Assembly (NCBI RefSeq): GCF_019972115.1
Contig: NZ_BPFJ01000001.1
Span: forward strand, 372,001 to 436,000
From: Sulfurovum sp. TSL6
GTDB lineage: Bacteria > Campylobacterota > Campylobacteria > Campylobacterales > Sulfurovaceae
Direction: 5' to 3'
Length of the DNA stretch: 64,000 bases
In this document: one piece after another, positions 20,044 through 27,820 of the stretch
How the letters are laid out: each line of letters starts with the position of its first letter
How positions within the stretch are numbered: the first letter of the stretch is position 1
Translations under genes and position numbers: made by a program
The notes under the pieces: model-generated
What the model saw: only the letters and a program-made list of their open reading frames with translations
Database searches by the model: none
Told to the model about the DNA's origin: nothing

Positions 20044-20415
20044 ATGAAAAATGTTAACGTTACACTTATAGCGCTCTTAATCATAGGATTTACTAGTTTC
20101 TCATATGCTGAAATGGGAAAATGTAATGGTATGCAAAATTCAAATATGAAAAACAAATCTGGGATGATGCAGGGTAACCAGGGTATGATGCAGAATCAAA
20201 AAGGCATGATGGGAAATAAAGGTATGCATTGTTGTTGTTGCTGCTGTTGTCAAGGTATGATGGGTGGTCAAGGCATGAAACAGGGTCAAGGTATGATGCA
20301 GAACCAAAAAATGGGAAAATGCAATGGTATGCAAAATTCAAATATGAAAAAGAAGTCTGGAATGATGCAAGACAATAAAGGTATGATGGGTGGTCAAGGT
20401 ATGATGAACAATTAA
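20044..20415 (+). CDS. Secreted Met/Gly/Gln-rich protein with seven consecutive cysteines
   Basis: A 123-residue exported protein. A Sec signal peptide ends at about residue 22 (FSYA). The mature part is built of GMM/GMQ/NQG repeats, very rich in Met, Gly, Gln, Asn and Lys, with CCCCCCC preceded by MH at its centre and two MGKCNGMQ segments on either side. There is no fold that I recognise; it is probably disordered until it binds metal. Met-x-Met clusters and Cys runs bind Cu(I) or Ag(I), and the upstream operator is shared with copper export genes, so a periplasmic copper-binding or storage role is likely, but this is inference. AAAGGATTATT precedes the ATG. Confidence 0.85.
   Translation: MKNVNVTLIALLIIGFTSFSYAEMGKCNGMQNSNMKNKSGMMQGNQGMMQNQKGMMGNKGMHCCCCCCCQGMMGGQGMKQGQGMMQNQKMGKCNGMQNSNMKKKSGMMQDNKGMMGGQGMMNN
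20113..20370 (+). repeat. Internal 60-bp direct repeat flanking the Cys7 tract
   Basis: Bases 20113-20172 and 20311-20370 are nearly identical and encode the MGKCNGMQNSNMK(N/K)KSGMMQ segment twice. The differences are few and mostly synonymous or Lys/Asn changes, so this is a recent or conserved internal duplication around the cysteine run. Confidence 0.85.
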
Positions 20416-20437
20416 GTTCAATCATTAAATAGAGTAT

Positions 20438-21766
20438 ATGATGAAAGATCATTCCCAACACGATAGATCAACAAAGTATAAAGAAAACAGCATGACGCTT
20501 GTTGGGGCTGTATCAATGGGTACAGGTGTGATGATCGGTGCTGGTATTTTGGCTCTTACGGGGCAAATTGCCGAACTTGCAGGTTCACTATTTCCTCTTG
20601 TTTTTCTTGTTGCTGCGATAGTCACTGCATTTAGTGCTTATTCATACGTAAAAATGTCCAATGCTTACCCGTCCGCTGGAGGTATTGCGATGTTCTTGGA
20701 AAAGGCCTATGGAAAAGGAATAATGACCGCTGTAGGTGCACTTTTGATGTACTTTTCCATGGTCATCAATGAAAGTCTTGTCGCACGTACTTTTGGTACC
20801 TACACCACTCAGTTATTCGATATTGATCCTAATAGCTGGATTGTACCGGCATTAGGTATAGGTGTATTGCTTTTTGCCTTTCTACTTAACATTTCTGGAA
20901 ATCGAATGATCGGGCTTTTTTCTCTACTGATGGCACTCATAAAAATCGGCGGTATCATACTATTTTCATTCGGAGGTTTATGGGTTGCTGGTTTTTCATT
21001 TGAAAACACTTCTGTAACTATGACAGATACATCTGTCACGGGATTCATTGCAGCAATGGCCTTGGCTATTCTGGCGTATAAGGGCTTTACTACTATTACA
21101 AATAGCGGTTCAGAAATTGTAAACCCACATAAGAATGTTGGCCGTGCCATTATTATTTCAATTGTGATATGTGTAGTCATCTATTTTTTAGTCGCTATAG
21201 CAGTGGCTCTAAATCTGACTTTGCCGGAAATCATAAATGCAAAAGATTATGCACTCGCTCAGGCAGCACGACCTGCATTTGGTAATTATGGATTATGGTT
21301 TACTGTAGCAATTGCTATTATTGCCACTGTATCAGGTGTCATTGCGAGTGTGTATGCAGTCTCACGTATGCTTGCTATGCTGACTGAAATGAAGCTTGTT
21401 CCACATAGTCATTTTGGTATGCCTGGAGACATACAAAAGCATACATTGGTCTATACTGTTGTCATTGCTATATGTTTGACAATATTTTTTGACTTGAGCC
21501 GGATTGCATCACTGGGAGCTATTTTTTATATTATTATGGATATTGCTGTTCACTGGGGTGTTTTCAAGCATTTACGCAAAGAGATCCATGCTAACGCATT
21601 TATTTTGATATCGGCAATACTATTTGATGTGATAGTACTTGGTGCATTTCTTATCGTGAAAGCATCAACGGATATGATGATTATTTATGCTGCATTGATA
21701 GGGATCTTGTTTATATTTATTGGTGAGAGCATTTTTTTAAAAAAGTATAGAACTGAAGGAGTCTAA
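20438..21766 (+). CDS. APC-superfamily amino acid permease
   Basis: A 442-residue membrane protein with about twelve hydrophobic helices. The first, AVSMGTGVMIGAGILALTGQIAELAGSLFP, carries the unwound GxGxxxGAGI substrate-binding motif of APC transporters, and AYSYVKMSNAYPSAGG follows as in amino acid permeases. Two ATGs (20438, 20441) are adjacent. It begins 22 bases after the Met/Cys7 gene and may share its promoter, which would put amino acid (perhaps cysteine or methionine) uptake in the same unit; substrate is not readable from sequence. Confidence 0.87.
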   Translation: MMKDHSQHDRSTKYKENSMTLVGAVSMGTGVMIGAGILALTGQIAELAGSLFPLVFLVAAIVTAFSAYSYVKMSNAYPSAGGIAMFLEKAYGKGIMTAVGALLMYFSMVINESLVARTFGTYTTQLFDIDPNSWIVPALGIGVLLFAFLLNISGNRMIGLFSLLMALIKIGGIILFSFGGLWVAGFSFENTSVTMTDTSVTGFIAAMALAILAYKGFTTITNSGSEIVNPHKNVGRAIIISIVICVVIYFLVAIAVALNLTLPEIINAKDYALAQAARPAFGNYGLWFTVAIAIIATVSGVIASVYAVSRMLAMLTEMKLVPHSHFGMPGDIQKHTLVYTVVIAICLTIFFDLSRIASLGAIFYIIMDIAVHWGVFKHLRKEIHANAFILISAILFDVIVLGAFLIVKASTDMMIIYAALIGILFIFIGESIFLKKYRTEGV

Positions 21767-21803
21767 AGTAGCAAACAGGCTACAAAAAGAATGGATGACT
21801 TCT

Positions 21804-22541
21804 CTAAAGGGTTTTACTATAACTCTCACAAAAACATGAGGGGTGCTTGTAGTGTTCTGTAGTGTAGATGTGTGACAATTTCTCTATCAAATCATCAGGA
21901 TCGGTATTATAGATAAGTTGTGCACCGGTATCTTTTTCAAACTGGTTTACAATTTTGGGGATTTCTTCAACGATACCCCCGCTTCCCTGCAGAATCCCGA
22001 TCAGTTTACCTTCGTCATAAGCAATGGCAAACTCCCCAAGTGTCCCGGAGCTGCCTCCTGCGATGATAACCATGTCACTGGAGCGGATGTTGGTCACTTC
22101 TCTTCCCATGAGTCCGCTACCCGTATAGATGATGGCATCGTAGGCATCTGAGGGGGAATCGTATTTGTGTATGTGCTCATCCAGGCTGAGTGCCGGGGAG
22201 ATACCAATAGATAGTCCGCCCAAACTGCGGGCACCCTTGGCGCATTCGTAAGGAAGTCCCGGGCAGGCCCCAGTGATCAGTATAAATCCCCTCTTTGCAA
22301 TCGCCTGACCAAGAGAAAAGACCATTTTGGCCACTTTTGGATCCTGTTTATAGCTTGCAGAACCCATGAGACCTACTGTCAAACGCATATCGGGAGCTTT
22401 ATTTATGTACACTTTCGGCTGTGCAAGAAACTTTTTCCTGCATCTATCTGAACAGAAATAATAAAGCTTTCCTTCATACTCAGCTGTTGCAGGGGCTTTA
22501 CGCGGATCTAGCTCCATCATGCATACGGGGTCACGAACCAT
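21804..22541 (-). CDS. YHS-domain / SLOG (LOG-like) fusion protein
   Basis: A 245-residue fusion. Residues ~1-45 form a YHS metal-binding domain (RDPVCMMELDP, then YYFCSDRCRKKFLAQP). Residues ~52-230 form a Rossmann-like SLOG/LOG-type domain (GLMGSASYKQDPKVAKMVFSLG, then ITGACPGLPYECAKGA, then IIAGGSSGTLGEFAIAY), where GGSSGTLGE stands in place of the PGGxGTxxE of cytokinin-activating LOG enzymes. The C-terminus has a CFCES Cys pair. SLOG domains bind nucleotides; a YHS domain in front suggests a metal- or redox-sensitive nucleotide enzyme or sensor. Upstream on its strand is a copper-type operator (22754-22787). Confidence 0.82.
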   Translation of the reverse strand: MVRDPVCMMELDPRKAPATAEYEGKLYYFCSDRCRKKFLAQPKVYINKAPDMRLTVGLMGSASYKQDPKVAKMVFSLGQAIAKRGFILITGACPGLPYECAKGARSLGGLSIGISPALSLDEHIHKYDSPSDAYDAIIYTGSGLMGREVTNIRSSDMVIIAGGSSGTLGEFAIAYDEGKLIGILQGSGGIVEEIPKIVNQFEKDTGAQLIYNTDPDDLIEKLSHIYTTEHYKHPSCFCESYSKTL

Positions 22542-22753
22542 AAATCACCTCTTGAAATTTATTAATCTTTTGGTCGATTAAATATAAAACGGGCAACTGA
22601 TTTAGTTTTTTTCTTGCTCTCTGGATTTCAATACTGATCGTATAATGTGCAGCTTGATCTATAGTAAAATAGTTACCAAAACTAAATTTGTACCAAACAT
22701 TAAAAATAAGAAAATAAATAATTTTTTATATAACATTATCCATCCTTTTACTA

Positions 22754-22787
22754 AGTTTACTACCAAAGTGTGTATTTGGTGTGCAAA
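22754..22787 (-). promoter_or_regulatory. Copper-type tandem operator and -10, site B1 (toward YHS-SLOG)
   Basis: On the minus strand the half-sites TTTGCACAC (22787-22779) and AATACACAC (22776-22768) have an 11-bp period, and TAAACT (22759-22754) follows after eight bases. The resulting transcript would have a ~210-nt leader before the YHS-SLOG start. The gap 22542-22861 holds no convincing gene. Confidence 0.55.
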
Positions 22788-22799
22788 CTACGTATATAA

Positions 22800-22834
22800 A
22801 CTACACGTAGACTGCACATGCAATTATGTATAGT
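22800..22834 (+). promoter_or_regulatory. Copper-type tandem operator and -10, site B2 (toward porin)
   Basis: Half-sites ACTACACGT (22800-22808) and ACTGCACAT (22811-22819) are followed after nine bases by TATAGT (22829-22834), giving a ~20-nt leader to the porin gene. Site B1 lies back to back with it, 12 bp away. Confidence 0.6.
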
Positions 22835-22861
22835 GAAAAATGATGCTGCAAGGAGTATTCT

Positions 22862-23992
22862 ATGAAAAAGTTAATGACTGGTATTGTACTAAGTACTATG
22901 ATGACATCAACAGTTGTGGTAGCAGAAGTACAGAATGTTGATATAAAACAGTTACGTGAAGATGTAGACGCCTTACAAGCAAAAGACAAACAAATGGAAG
23001 ATCATTCAATGTCTGCTTTTCAATTGGCAGGGTACGCTTCACTTGACTATATAGATGAAGAGAATGAAGATGGATCCTTCTCTGAACTGAAGTTTGCACC
23101 ATTATTACTTTATACATATGGCGATATTTTTTTGTTTGAAGCTGAAGTAGAATTTGAGATCAATGATGAAGGCGAAAGTGAAACTGAACTTGAATATGCT
23201 GCAGGTACATTCTTTATCAATGATTATATGGGATTACAAGTTGGTAAGTTCTTGTCACCTATAGGACAGTTTGTACAAACCCAACATCCTTCCTGGATCA
23301 ATAAACTTCCAAGTGCACCAGTCGGCTTTGGTCATGACGGAGCAGCACCTTCTTCAAATATAGGTATAGCACTTCGGGGAGGTTTGCCAAAGATGGGAGG
23401 TATACGAAGTAACTATACTATTTTTGTGGCAAATGCACCGACCTTTGGTGTAGCAGATGATGGTGATGTGATCATCGATACAGAAGCTAAAACAGATGTG
23501 GGTGACGCAACTATGACCATTGGTGGACGTTATGCTATTAATCCATTGGGAAATATGGAAATTGGTGTTTCTTTGGCAACTGGAGAAGTTGAAGAGGAAT
23601 TACCCTCAGAAGAAACTATTACACGTGATTATGATGTATTTGGAACAGATCTCATGTATAACATTGATGCACTGAATTTAAAAGCTGAGTATATACAACA
23701 AAAAATTGGTGAAAACGCCTTGAGCACATTAGAAGGTGGCACATGGAAAGCATGGTATGCCCAGGCAGCGTATCAATTTTCATCGGTGAAGCTTGAACCC
23801 GTAGTCCGTTACAGTGATTATGATAATCCTGAGACAAATCGCAACCAATGGGCAGTTGGATTGAACTATCTTTTTGCGAATAATCTTATCGCCAAAGTTG
23901 CCTATGAGTTCAATGAAGATGAAGATGATACAGCAATAGATTCACATGCAAATAACGATCGTTTCCTTGTACAGTTTGCAATTGGTTTTTAG
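22862..23992 (+). CDS. Outer-membrane porin-like beta-barrel protein
   Basis: A 376-residue protein with a signal peptide (cleaved near VVVA-E), a short coiled segment (VDIKQLREDVDALQAKDKQMED) as in trimeric or peptidoglycan-linked porins, and then alternating amphipathic strands to a terminal phenylalanine (VQFAIGF), the usual outer-membrane assembly signal. It begins 28 bases after a copper-type promoter and is followed nine bases later by a c-type cytochrome, so both are probably co-expressed under metal control. Substrate or ligand unknown. AAGGAG precedes the ATG. Confidence 0.83.
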   Translation: MKKLMTGIVLSTMMTSTVVVAEVQNVDIKQLREDVDALQAKDKQMEDHSMSAFQLAGYASLDYIDEENEDGSFSELKFAPLLLYTYGDIFLFEAEVEFEINDEGESETELEYAAGTFFINDYMGLQVGKFLSPIGQFVQTQHPSWINKLPSAPVGFGHDGAAPSSNIGIALRGGLPKMGGIRSNYTIFVANAPTFGVADDGDVIIDTEAKTDVGDATMTIGGRYAINPLGNMEIGVSLATGEVEEELPSEETITRDYDVFGTDLMYNIDALNLKAEYIQQKIGENALSTLEGGTWKAWYAQAAYQFSSVKLEPVVRYSDYDNPETNRNQWAVGLNYLFANNLIAKVAYEFNEDEDDTAIDSHANNDRFLVQFAIGF

Positions 23993-24001
23993 GAGAAAAA
24001 G

Positions 24002-24286
24002 ATGAAAAATATATTAAAAATAACAACAATCACTACGCTATTACTTGCGGCAATGGGAACAACTTCTGTAGCAAATGAAAATACTGGTAATACCGAAAAT
24101 GGTGCACAACTTTGGGCTGATACTTGTATGCGTTGTCACAATTTACGACCCCCATCAAGTCTTAGTAAAAGTAATTGGTCAACTTCTATGCAGCATATGC
24201 GTGTTCGTGCTGGACTTACAGGACAAGAAACAAGAGACATTTTGGCTTTTATTTTAGCTTCTAAAAAGACAGAGGATACAAAGTAA
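24002..24286 (+). CDS. Periplasmic monohaem cytochrome c
   Basis: A 94-residue protein with a Sec signal peptide (cleavage after VAN or so) and one haem c site, CMRCH, at about residues 40-44. MQHM about 25 residues later offers a methionine for the sixth haem ligand. It is the second gene of the porin unit and ends before a strong hairpin terminator. Electron donor and acceptor are unknown. Confidence 0.87.
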   Translation: MKNILKITTITTLLLAAMGTTSVANENTGNTENGAQLWADTCMRCHNLRPPSSLSKSNWSTSMQHMRVRAGLTGQETRDILAFILASKKTEDTK

Positions 24287-24320
24287 AAACATAAGCGTTT
24301 ACCCTATTTCTCTCAAAACA

Positions 24321-24355
24321 AAAACCTTATAAAATATATAACATTATAAGGTTTT
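24321..24355. repeat. Dispersed hairpin repeat, copy H2 (acts as bidirectional terminator)
   Basis: A perfect 12-bp stem AAAACCTTATAA / TTATAAGGTTTT surrounds AATATATAACA. Being A-rich before and T-rich after, in a gap between converging genes, it can terminate transcription from both sides. Near-identical copies lie at 3878, 27678 and 28680. Confidence 0.75.
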
Positions 24356-24399
24356 CATATCAGTAAATAATGTCAGTTTTCACACATTTTCCTTAAGAT

Positions 24400-25098
24400 T
24401 CACCAGATCCCTGGAATTAGTCGGTAAATTGTTTGTTTGGCATACTCTGGATAATCTACCAGTTCTGTGTGTAGTGTACGATCTTCGAGGTAAGTTCGAA
24501 CAATTAATAACACCGTCAAAAATAATGAAATAATCAATGAGAATCTAGATCCAAGTGCAACGGGAACAGCGAACAGTAAAATGATTGTTACAGTATACAT
24601 AGGATGACGGACAACTGCGTAGGGCCCGGTAGTAATCACCTTATGATCTCGCTCTTTATCAATTTTTACTACCTGCGATAGATACGTGTTCTCGTGCATG
24701 ATCCAGCCCAGAAGTACCAAGCAAGGTATGTGTATTAGCATTGCAATAACTCTTACCCATAGAGGCAAGGGATCACTCCACTCATAACGTATAACATCAA
24801 AACCAGGAAGCAGATAAAGACCAATACCTGAAATAAAAAAAAGTAGCATCAAAGCTTTGTCCCAAGCCTTTTGTTCCTTGTGAAGTGGTACGAGTTTTAA
24901 TCGCTCTGAGAGTAGAGCAGGATCATTGCGTAATAAATACATTGTCATTACAAGTCCATAGAGAGTCCAGAGTCCAATCAATACCCAAGCTTCCCACCAC
25001 TGCCAGGTACCTGCTGGCCACATCAGTGCAATGGCAAACAAAGTCATACGTAGAACAAAACTCAACCAGATCTTGAGGGGATTGTGCTTATTCATCAT
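24400..25098 (-). CDS. Isoprenylcysteine carboxyl methyltransferase-like membrane protein
   Basis: A 232-residue polytopic membrane protein (about five helices) whose C-terminal half has the ICMT/PEMT signature TGPYAVVRHPMYT followed by a hydrophobic helix and the acidic DYPEYAKQTIYRLIPGIW end. These enzymes use S-adenosylmethionine to methylate lipid-soluble substrates or small thiols. It overlaps the preceding MBL hydrolase gene by eleven bases, so the two are one transcription unit. Substrate unknown; the symbol is left blank. Confidence 0.82.
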   Translation of the reverse strand: MMNKHNPLKIWLSFVLRMTLFAIALMWPAGTWQWWEAWVLIGLWTLYGLVMTMYLLRNDPALLSERLKLVPLHKEQKAWDKALMLLFFISGIGLYLLPGFDVIRYEWSDPLPLWVRVIAMLIHIPCLVLLGWIMHENTYLSQVVKIDKERDHKVITTGPYAVVRHPMYTVTIILLFAVPVALGSRFSLIISLFLTVLLIVRTYLEDRTLHTELVDYPEYAKQTIYRLIPGIW

Positions 25099-25894
25099 TG
25101 TTTAATCCCACCGAGTCTCCCATTCTAAGAATTACACACACGATACCCATTTTCTCAACCTCCTTTTTAAACATTTTATCATCAGCTAGATTGTATTTTT
25201 TACTAAAAAAAGCGGGGCAGTTATAATGACAAGGAATGACTAATTTGGGTTTTATGATACGTATCGCCTGCAAAGCCTCTTGCTCATCCATGGTATTATG
25301 TATCATTTTTCCTCCGATAGGTAGCATCAATACATCAGGTTCATGCATCATCGACCACTCTTTTTCATGTAAGAGAGTATCCCCAAGATTCACGATCTTT
25401 TTCCCATCTAGCTCAATCTCAAAACCAATAGCTCCCCAACCGACTCTTTCTTCTGGACCGGGGTACAGGGTTTTAGAAAAAGGACCAAATTTCAATCTAA
25501 GTGAACCATGTGTAGTCTTTATTCCTGTTATAACCATGTCATCAAGCTCAATGGTTTCGTCAATGTTAAGAGTATGAATATTATGAATTTCTGTTGTAAA
25601 AGCAAGACCCTTATCACGTGGACCAAGCATCAGGTTTTTTCCATTTATATTTCTTACCATTGTTTTATTACAGATAATAGGTGCATTTGAGGCTTCTGCC
25701 ACTCTATCTGCATGCCAATAATGGTCAGGGTCACCATGGGTGACAAAAATATGGGTGATACTTTTCCATTCAGATTTAGGTATTAAAGTTGTGAATCTGA
25801 AAAAATAAAAGAACAATCCACCTGGATCTATAGCTATTTTTTTATTGCCGGATTCTATGACAAAAGCATTATAGAGAAAGTGTGTGATTTTCAT
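25088..25894 (-). CDS. Metallo-beta-lactamase-fold hydrolase
   Basis: A 268-residue MBL-fold protein. Metal-ligand motifs: THGDPDHYWH (residues ~50-60), the DTLLHEKEW aspartate after NLG, and a PCHYNC histidine near the C-terminus. The layout matches UlaG-like/YtnP-like metal-dependent hydrolases that lack a lactamase role. It begins after a copy of the shared leader element (25916-25979) with AAGGAG before the ATG, and overlaps the methyltransferase. Substrate unknown. Confidence 0.87.
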   Translation of the reverse strand: MKITHFLYNAFVIESGNKKIAIDPGGLFFYFFRFTTLIPKSEWKSITHIFVTHGDPDHYWHADRVAEASNAPIICNKTMVRNINGKNLMLGPRDKGLAFTTEIHNIHTLNIDETIELDDMVITGIKTTHGSLRLKFGPFSKTLYPGPEERVGWGAIGFEIELDGKKIVNLGDTLLHEKEWSMMHEPDVLMLPIGGKMIHNTMDEQEALQAIRIIKPKLVIPCHYNCPAFFSKKYNLADDKMFKKEVEKMGIVCVILRMGDSVGLNNDE

Positions 25895-25915
25895 ATTGTC
25901 TCCTTACTAAGTATG

Positions 25916-25979
25916 ACTATTTTTAAAGGATCAAGTGTTCTTCTATTTCTATATTTTTACTATTTAGAGTATATCAAAA
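25916..25979 (-). promoter_or_regulatory. Shared promoter/leader element, copy 3 (diverged)
   Basis: TTTTGATATACTCT, then an AT-rich spacer, AGAACACTT and TTTAAAAATAGT, aligned with the copies at 1122 and 27600 with a one-base shift in the middle. It lies 21 nt before the MBL hydrolase start. Confidence 0.45.
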
Positions 25980-26043
25980 ATGTTTGGTTTCAAAAACTTT
26001 ATTTTTCATAATATCTCTTCCATAAATAGTTCATATGCTTGAT

Positions 26044-26601
26044 TTATCGCTGTTTAAATAGAGAGGTTTTCATGGCACGCACTGTTACTGGAGAAAATAT
26101 AAAGGCGAGAAGATAACCGATGATTTGGATCGGAAAAATGCGAATCTGCACTTTGCAATAACCTTCAAAGACTGCTTCTTGGAAATCTGTTTTGAGTATG
26201 GTATTTTCCCAAGGTAGTAGAAGTGGCGACAATATACCTACAAGACTCCCTGTATCTGCAGGATCACCCAGTCCGATGCGGCAATGTAAGTTTAGCTCTT
26301 TTATCCGACAACTGTACAAAAGATCCAAAACCAATCGAATGAGCCGTTTGATAAACTCTTTGTTTCTGAACATTGACATAAGATGTTCTTTCCCGCTTTT
26401 TTTCTTCTTTGGTAAAACTCTTTTTTCTACTTTCCTATCCTTACTGTTCATATCTATAGTGATAAAACCGAACAGCAAACAAAGCTTTGCCTGATAATCC
26501 AATGCTTCGTCTTTTTCTAGATAGAAACTCAGATCAACGGGAATAGTAAGCACAACCAGGCAAAAGAGTAGGAATCCAATAAAAATGGCTATAATTTCCA
26601 T
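26044..26601 (-). CDS. DUF2953 membrane-anchored protein (YtfI-like)
   Basis: A 185-residue protein with an N-terminal transmembrane helix (IIAIFIGFLLFCLVVLTI), a beta-rich segment (DLSFYLEKDEALDYQAKLCLLFGFITIDM), a basic linker, and LHCRIGLGDPADTGSLVGIL, the most conserved part of DUF2953, followed by a second hydrophobic helix. In Bacillus subtilis the DUF2953 gene ytfI is next to the GerW gene ytfJ; the same pair occurs here, 26 bases apart. Function unknown. Confidence 0.8.
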   Translation of the reverse strand: MEIIAIFIGFLLFCLVVLTIPVDLSFYLEKDEALDYQAKLCLLFGFITIDMNSKDRKVEKRVLPKKKKSGKEHLMSMFRNKEFIKRLIRLVLDLLYSCRIKELNLHCRIGLGDPADTGSLVGILSPLLLPWENTILKTDFQEAVFEGYCKVQIRIFPIQIIGYLLAFIFSPVTVRAMKTSLFKQR

Positions 26602-26627
26602 AATGTTTCCGATCCATGATTTTTATG

Positions 26628-26981
26628 TTATTTATCTTTCTCCCGTAATGCTTTACCGATAGTTTCACCTATATGTTCGAACGCTGAAGCCATACCGCTT
26701 TTGATAGACTCAACCCTTACGTCACCGTCTTTGTTGATGATTACAAGGGCAACCGGCTTAATGCCGCCACCACCACCGGTGCCGGCTCCAACTCCCTCAT
26801 CGTCACCTTTTTTGCACTTTCCAGTACATCCTCCGGCACCAAAACCAAATCCGATACTGATCAGTGGAATCAGTGTATTGCCTTCTATGGTGATCGGCTC
26901 CCCTACAACTGTTTTAGTATCCAGTACTCTTTCCAATTCCTCCAACGAGGTTTTTAATACATCTTTCACATGTTCCATCAT
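26628..26981 (-). CDS. GerW-family protein (YtfJ-like)
   Basis: A 117-residue protein of the GerW family: N-terminal helix (VKDVLKTSLEELERVL), VVGEPITIEGNTLIPLISIGFGFGAGG, a Gly-rich loop, then PVALVIINKDGDVRVESI. In spore formers GerW acts in germination, but the family also occurs in bacteria that do not sporulate, where its role is unknown. An additional CTGKCKK Cys pair lies in the glycine loop. It heads a two-gene unit with the DUF2953 gene. Confidence 0.86.
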   Translation of the reverse strand: MMEHVKDVLKTSLEELERVLDTKTVVGEPITIEGNTLIPLISIGFGFGAGGCTGKCKKGDDEGVGAGTGGGGGIKPVALVIINKDGDVRVESIKSGMASAFEHIGETIGKALREKDK

Positions 26982-27203
26982 GGTATCCTTTGTGTTGTAT
27001 CACGTACTTTGTCTGATATGATTCCAGACTCCTTTGTTGTTTCATGGACCTTTATAAAGTATAGTGAACATCGCTTAACAAATAATAAACAAACAATTAC
27101 TTCCTGAAAGAAGTTTGGCACCTGTATCTCAGATTCTTACGAGGTTTACTTCGGCTATTTTCATAAACTCTTCCTCACTCTTTTTTGATCCATTATTTCT
27201 TCT

Positions 27204-27569
27204 TTATACAATCAAAATCAAATGCACAAATCCTGCTAATGCTGTTAACCCAATAAGTGATTTTGAAAAAGTACCTCTAAATTCGTTTTTGGGATGTAAT
27301 CTAAATAAATAGTGAATCCCCAGATGGAGTATGAAAAAAATATCCATACAAATCTGAAACCCATAACGCATGCTCTCTGACGAGTGCGTTATAAACCAGA
27401 AGATCAATATCAGTAGGGGTATGTGAAGCATGACAAAAACCCGATACCCGAGACTTTCTTCAAGTCGGCAGATAAAAGGAAACATCCTCCATTCATGACA
27501 TGAAATGGCGTCAAGTTCATGAGTTAACAGAAGTACTATACCGATATAAAAAATACTATCAGTGACCAT
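27204..27569 (-). CDS. Small polytopic membrane protein with THELDA motif
   Basis: A 121-residue protein with about four hydrophobic helices. Helix 1 ends in LLTHELDAISCHEWRMFPF, a charged conserved block; helix 2 is VMLHIPLLILIFWFITH; helix 3 is FQICMDIFFILHLGIHYLF; helix 4 closes the protein. It resembles DUF6713-type small membrane proteins, but I am not sure of that name. AAGGAGGAAACAA precedes the ATG. A decayed duplicate, including promoter and hairpin, lies at 3518-3910. Confidence 0.78.
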   Translation of the reverse strand: MVTDSIFYIGIVLLLTHELDAISCHEWRMFPFICRLEESLGYRVFVMLHIPLLILIFWFITHSSESMRYGFQICMDIFFILHLGIHYLFRLHPKNEFRGTFSKSLIGLTALAGFVHLILIV

Positions 27570-27599
27570 TTGTTTCCTCCTTATACCCTTTGTTTTGAT

Positions 27600-27664
27600 A
27601 ACTATTTATTAAATGGAAAAGTGTTCTTATAATGTGATATTTCAATATTAAGAGTATATCAAAA
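27600..27664 (-). promoter_or_regulatory. Shared promoter/leader element, copy 2
   Basis: TTTTGATATACTCTTAATAT is identical to the start of the copy at 1122, followed by 42 nt of the same length and ending in the identical TTTAATAAATAGTT. It lies 30 nt before the start of the THELDA membrane protein. Confidence 0.5.
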
Positions 27665-27677
27665 ATAGCTCATCTCC

Positions 27678-27710
27678 AAAACCTCATAAAATTATATATT
27701 TTATAAGGTT
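27678..27710. repeat. Dispersed hairpin repeat, copy H3
   Basis: Arms AACCTCATAAAA (27680-27691) and TTTTATAAGGTT (27699-27710) pair with one mismatch around TTATATA. Unlike H2 and H4 it is between divergent genes, upstream of the leader element at 27600-27664, so it is not an ordinary terminator here. Confidence 0.65.
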
Positions 27711-27820
27711 AAGTAGCATTAGAAAAAATGTTTATTTATGTTACTGTTTTTGTATAGATTTGAAATAAGCTATATAATGCAGTATACTATGCAGCAAATT
27801 GAGAAATAAAAGGATAGTTG

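Noticed and set aside
22620-22660. TGCACAT upstream of the YHS-SLOG gene near 22645
   Set aside because: A single half-site without its phased partner.
22645-22833. Open frame of 62 codons in the porin/YHS-SLOG gap
   Set aside because: It covers both divergent operators and their -10 boxes, has no ribosome site and an unlikely composition.
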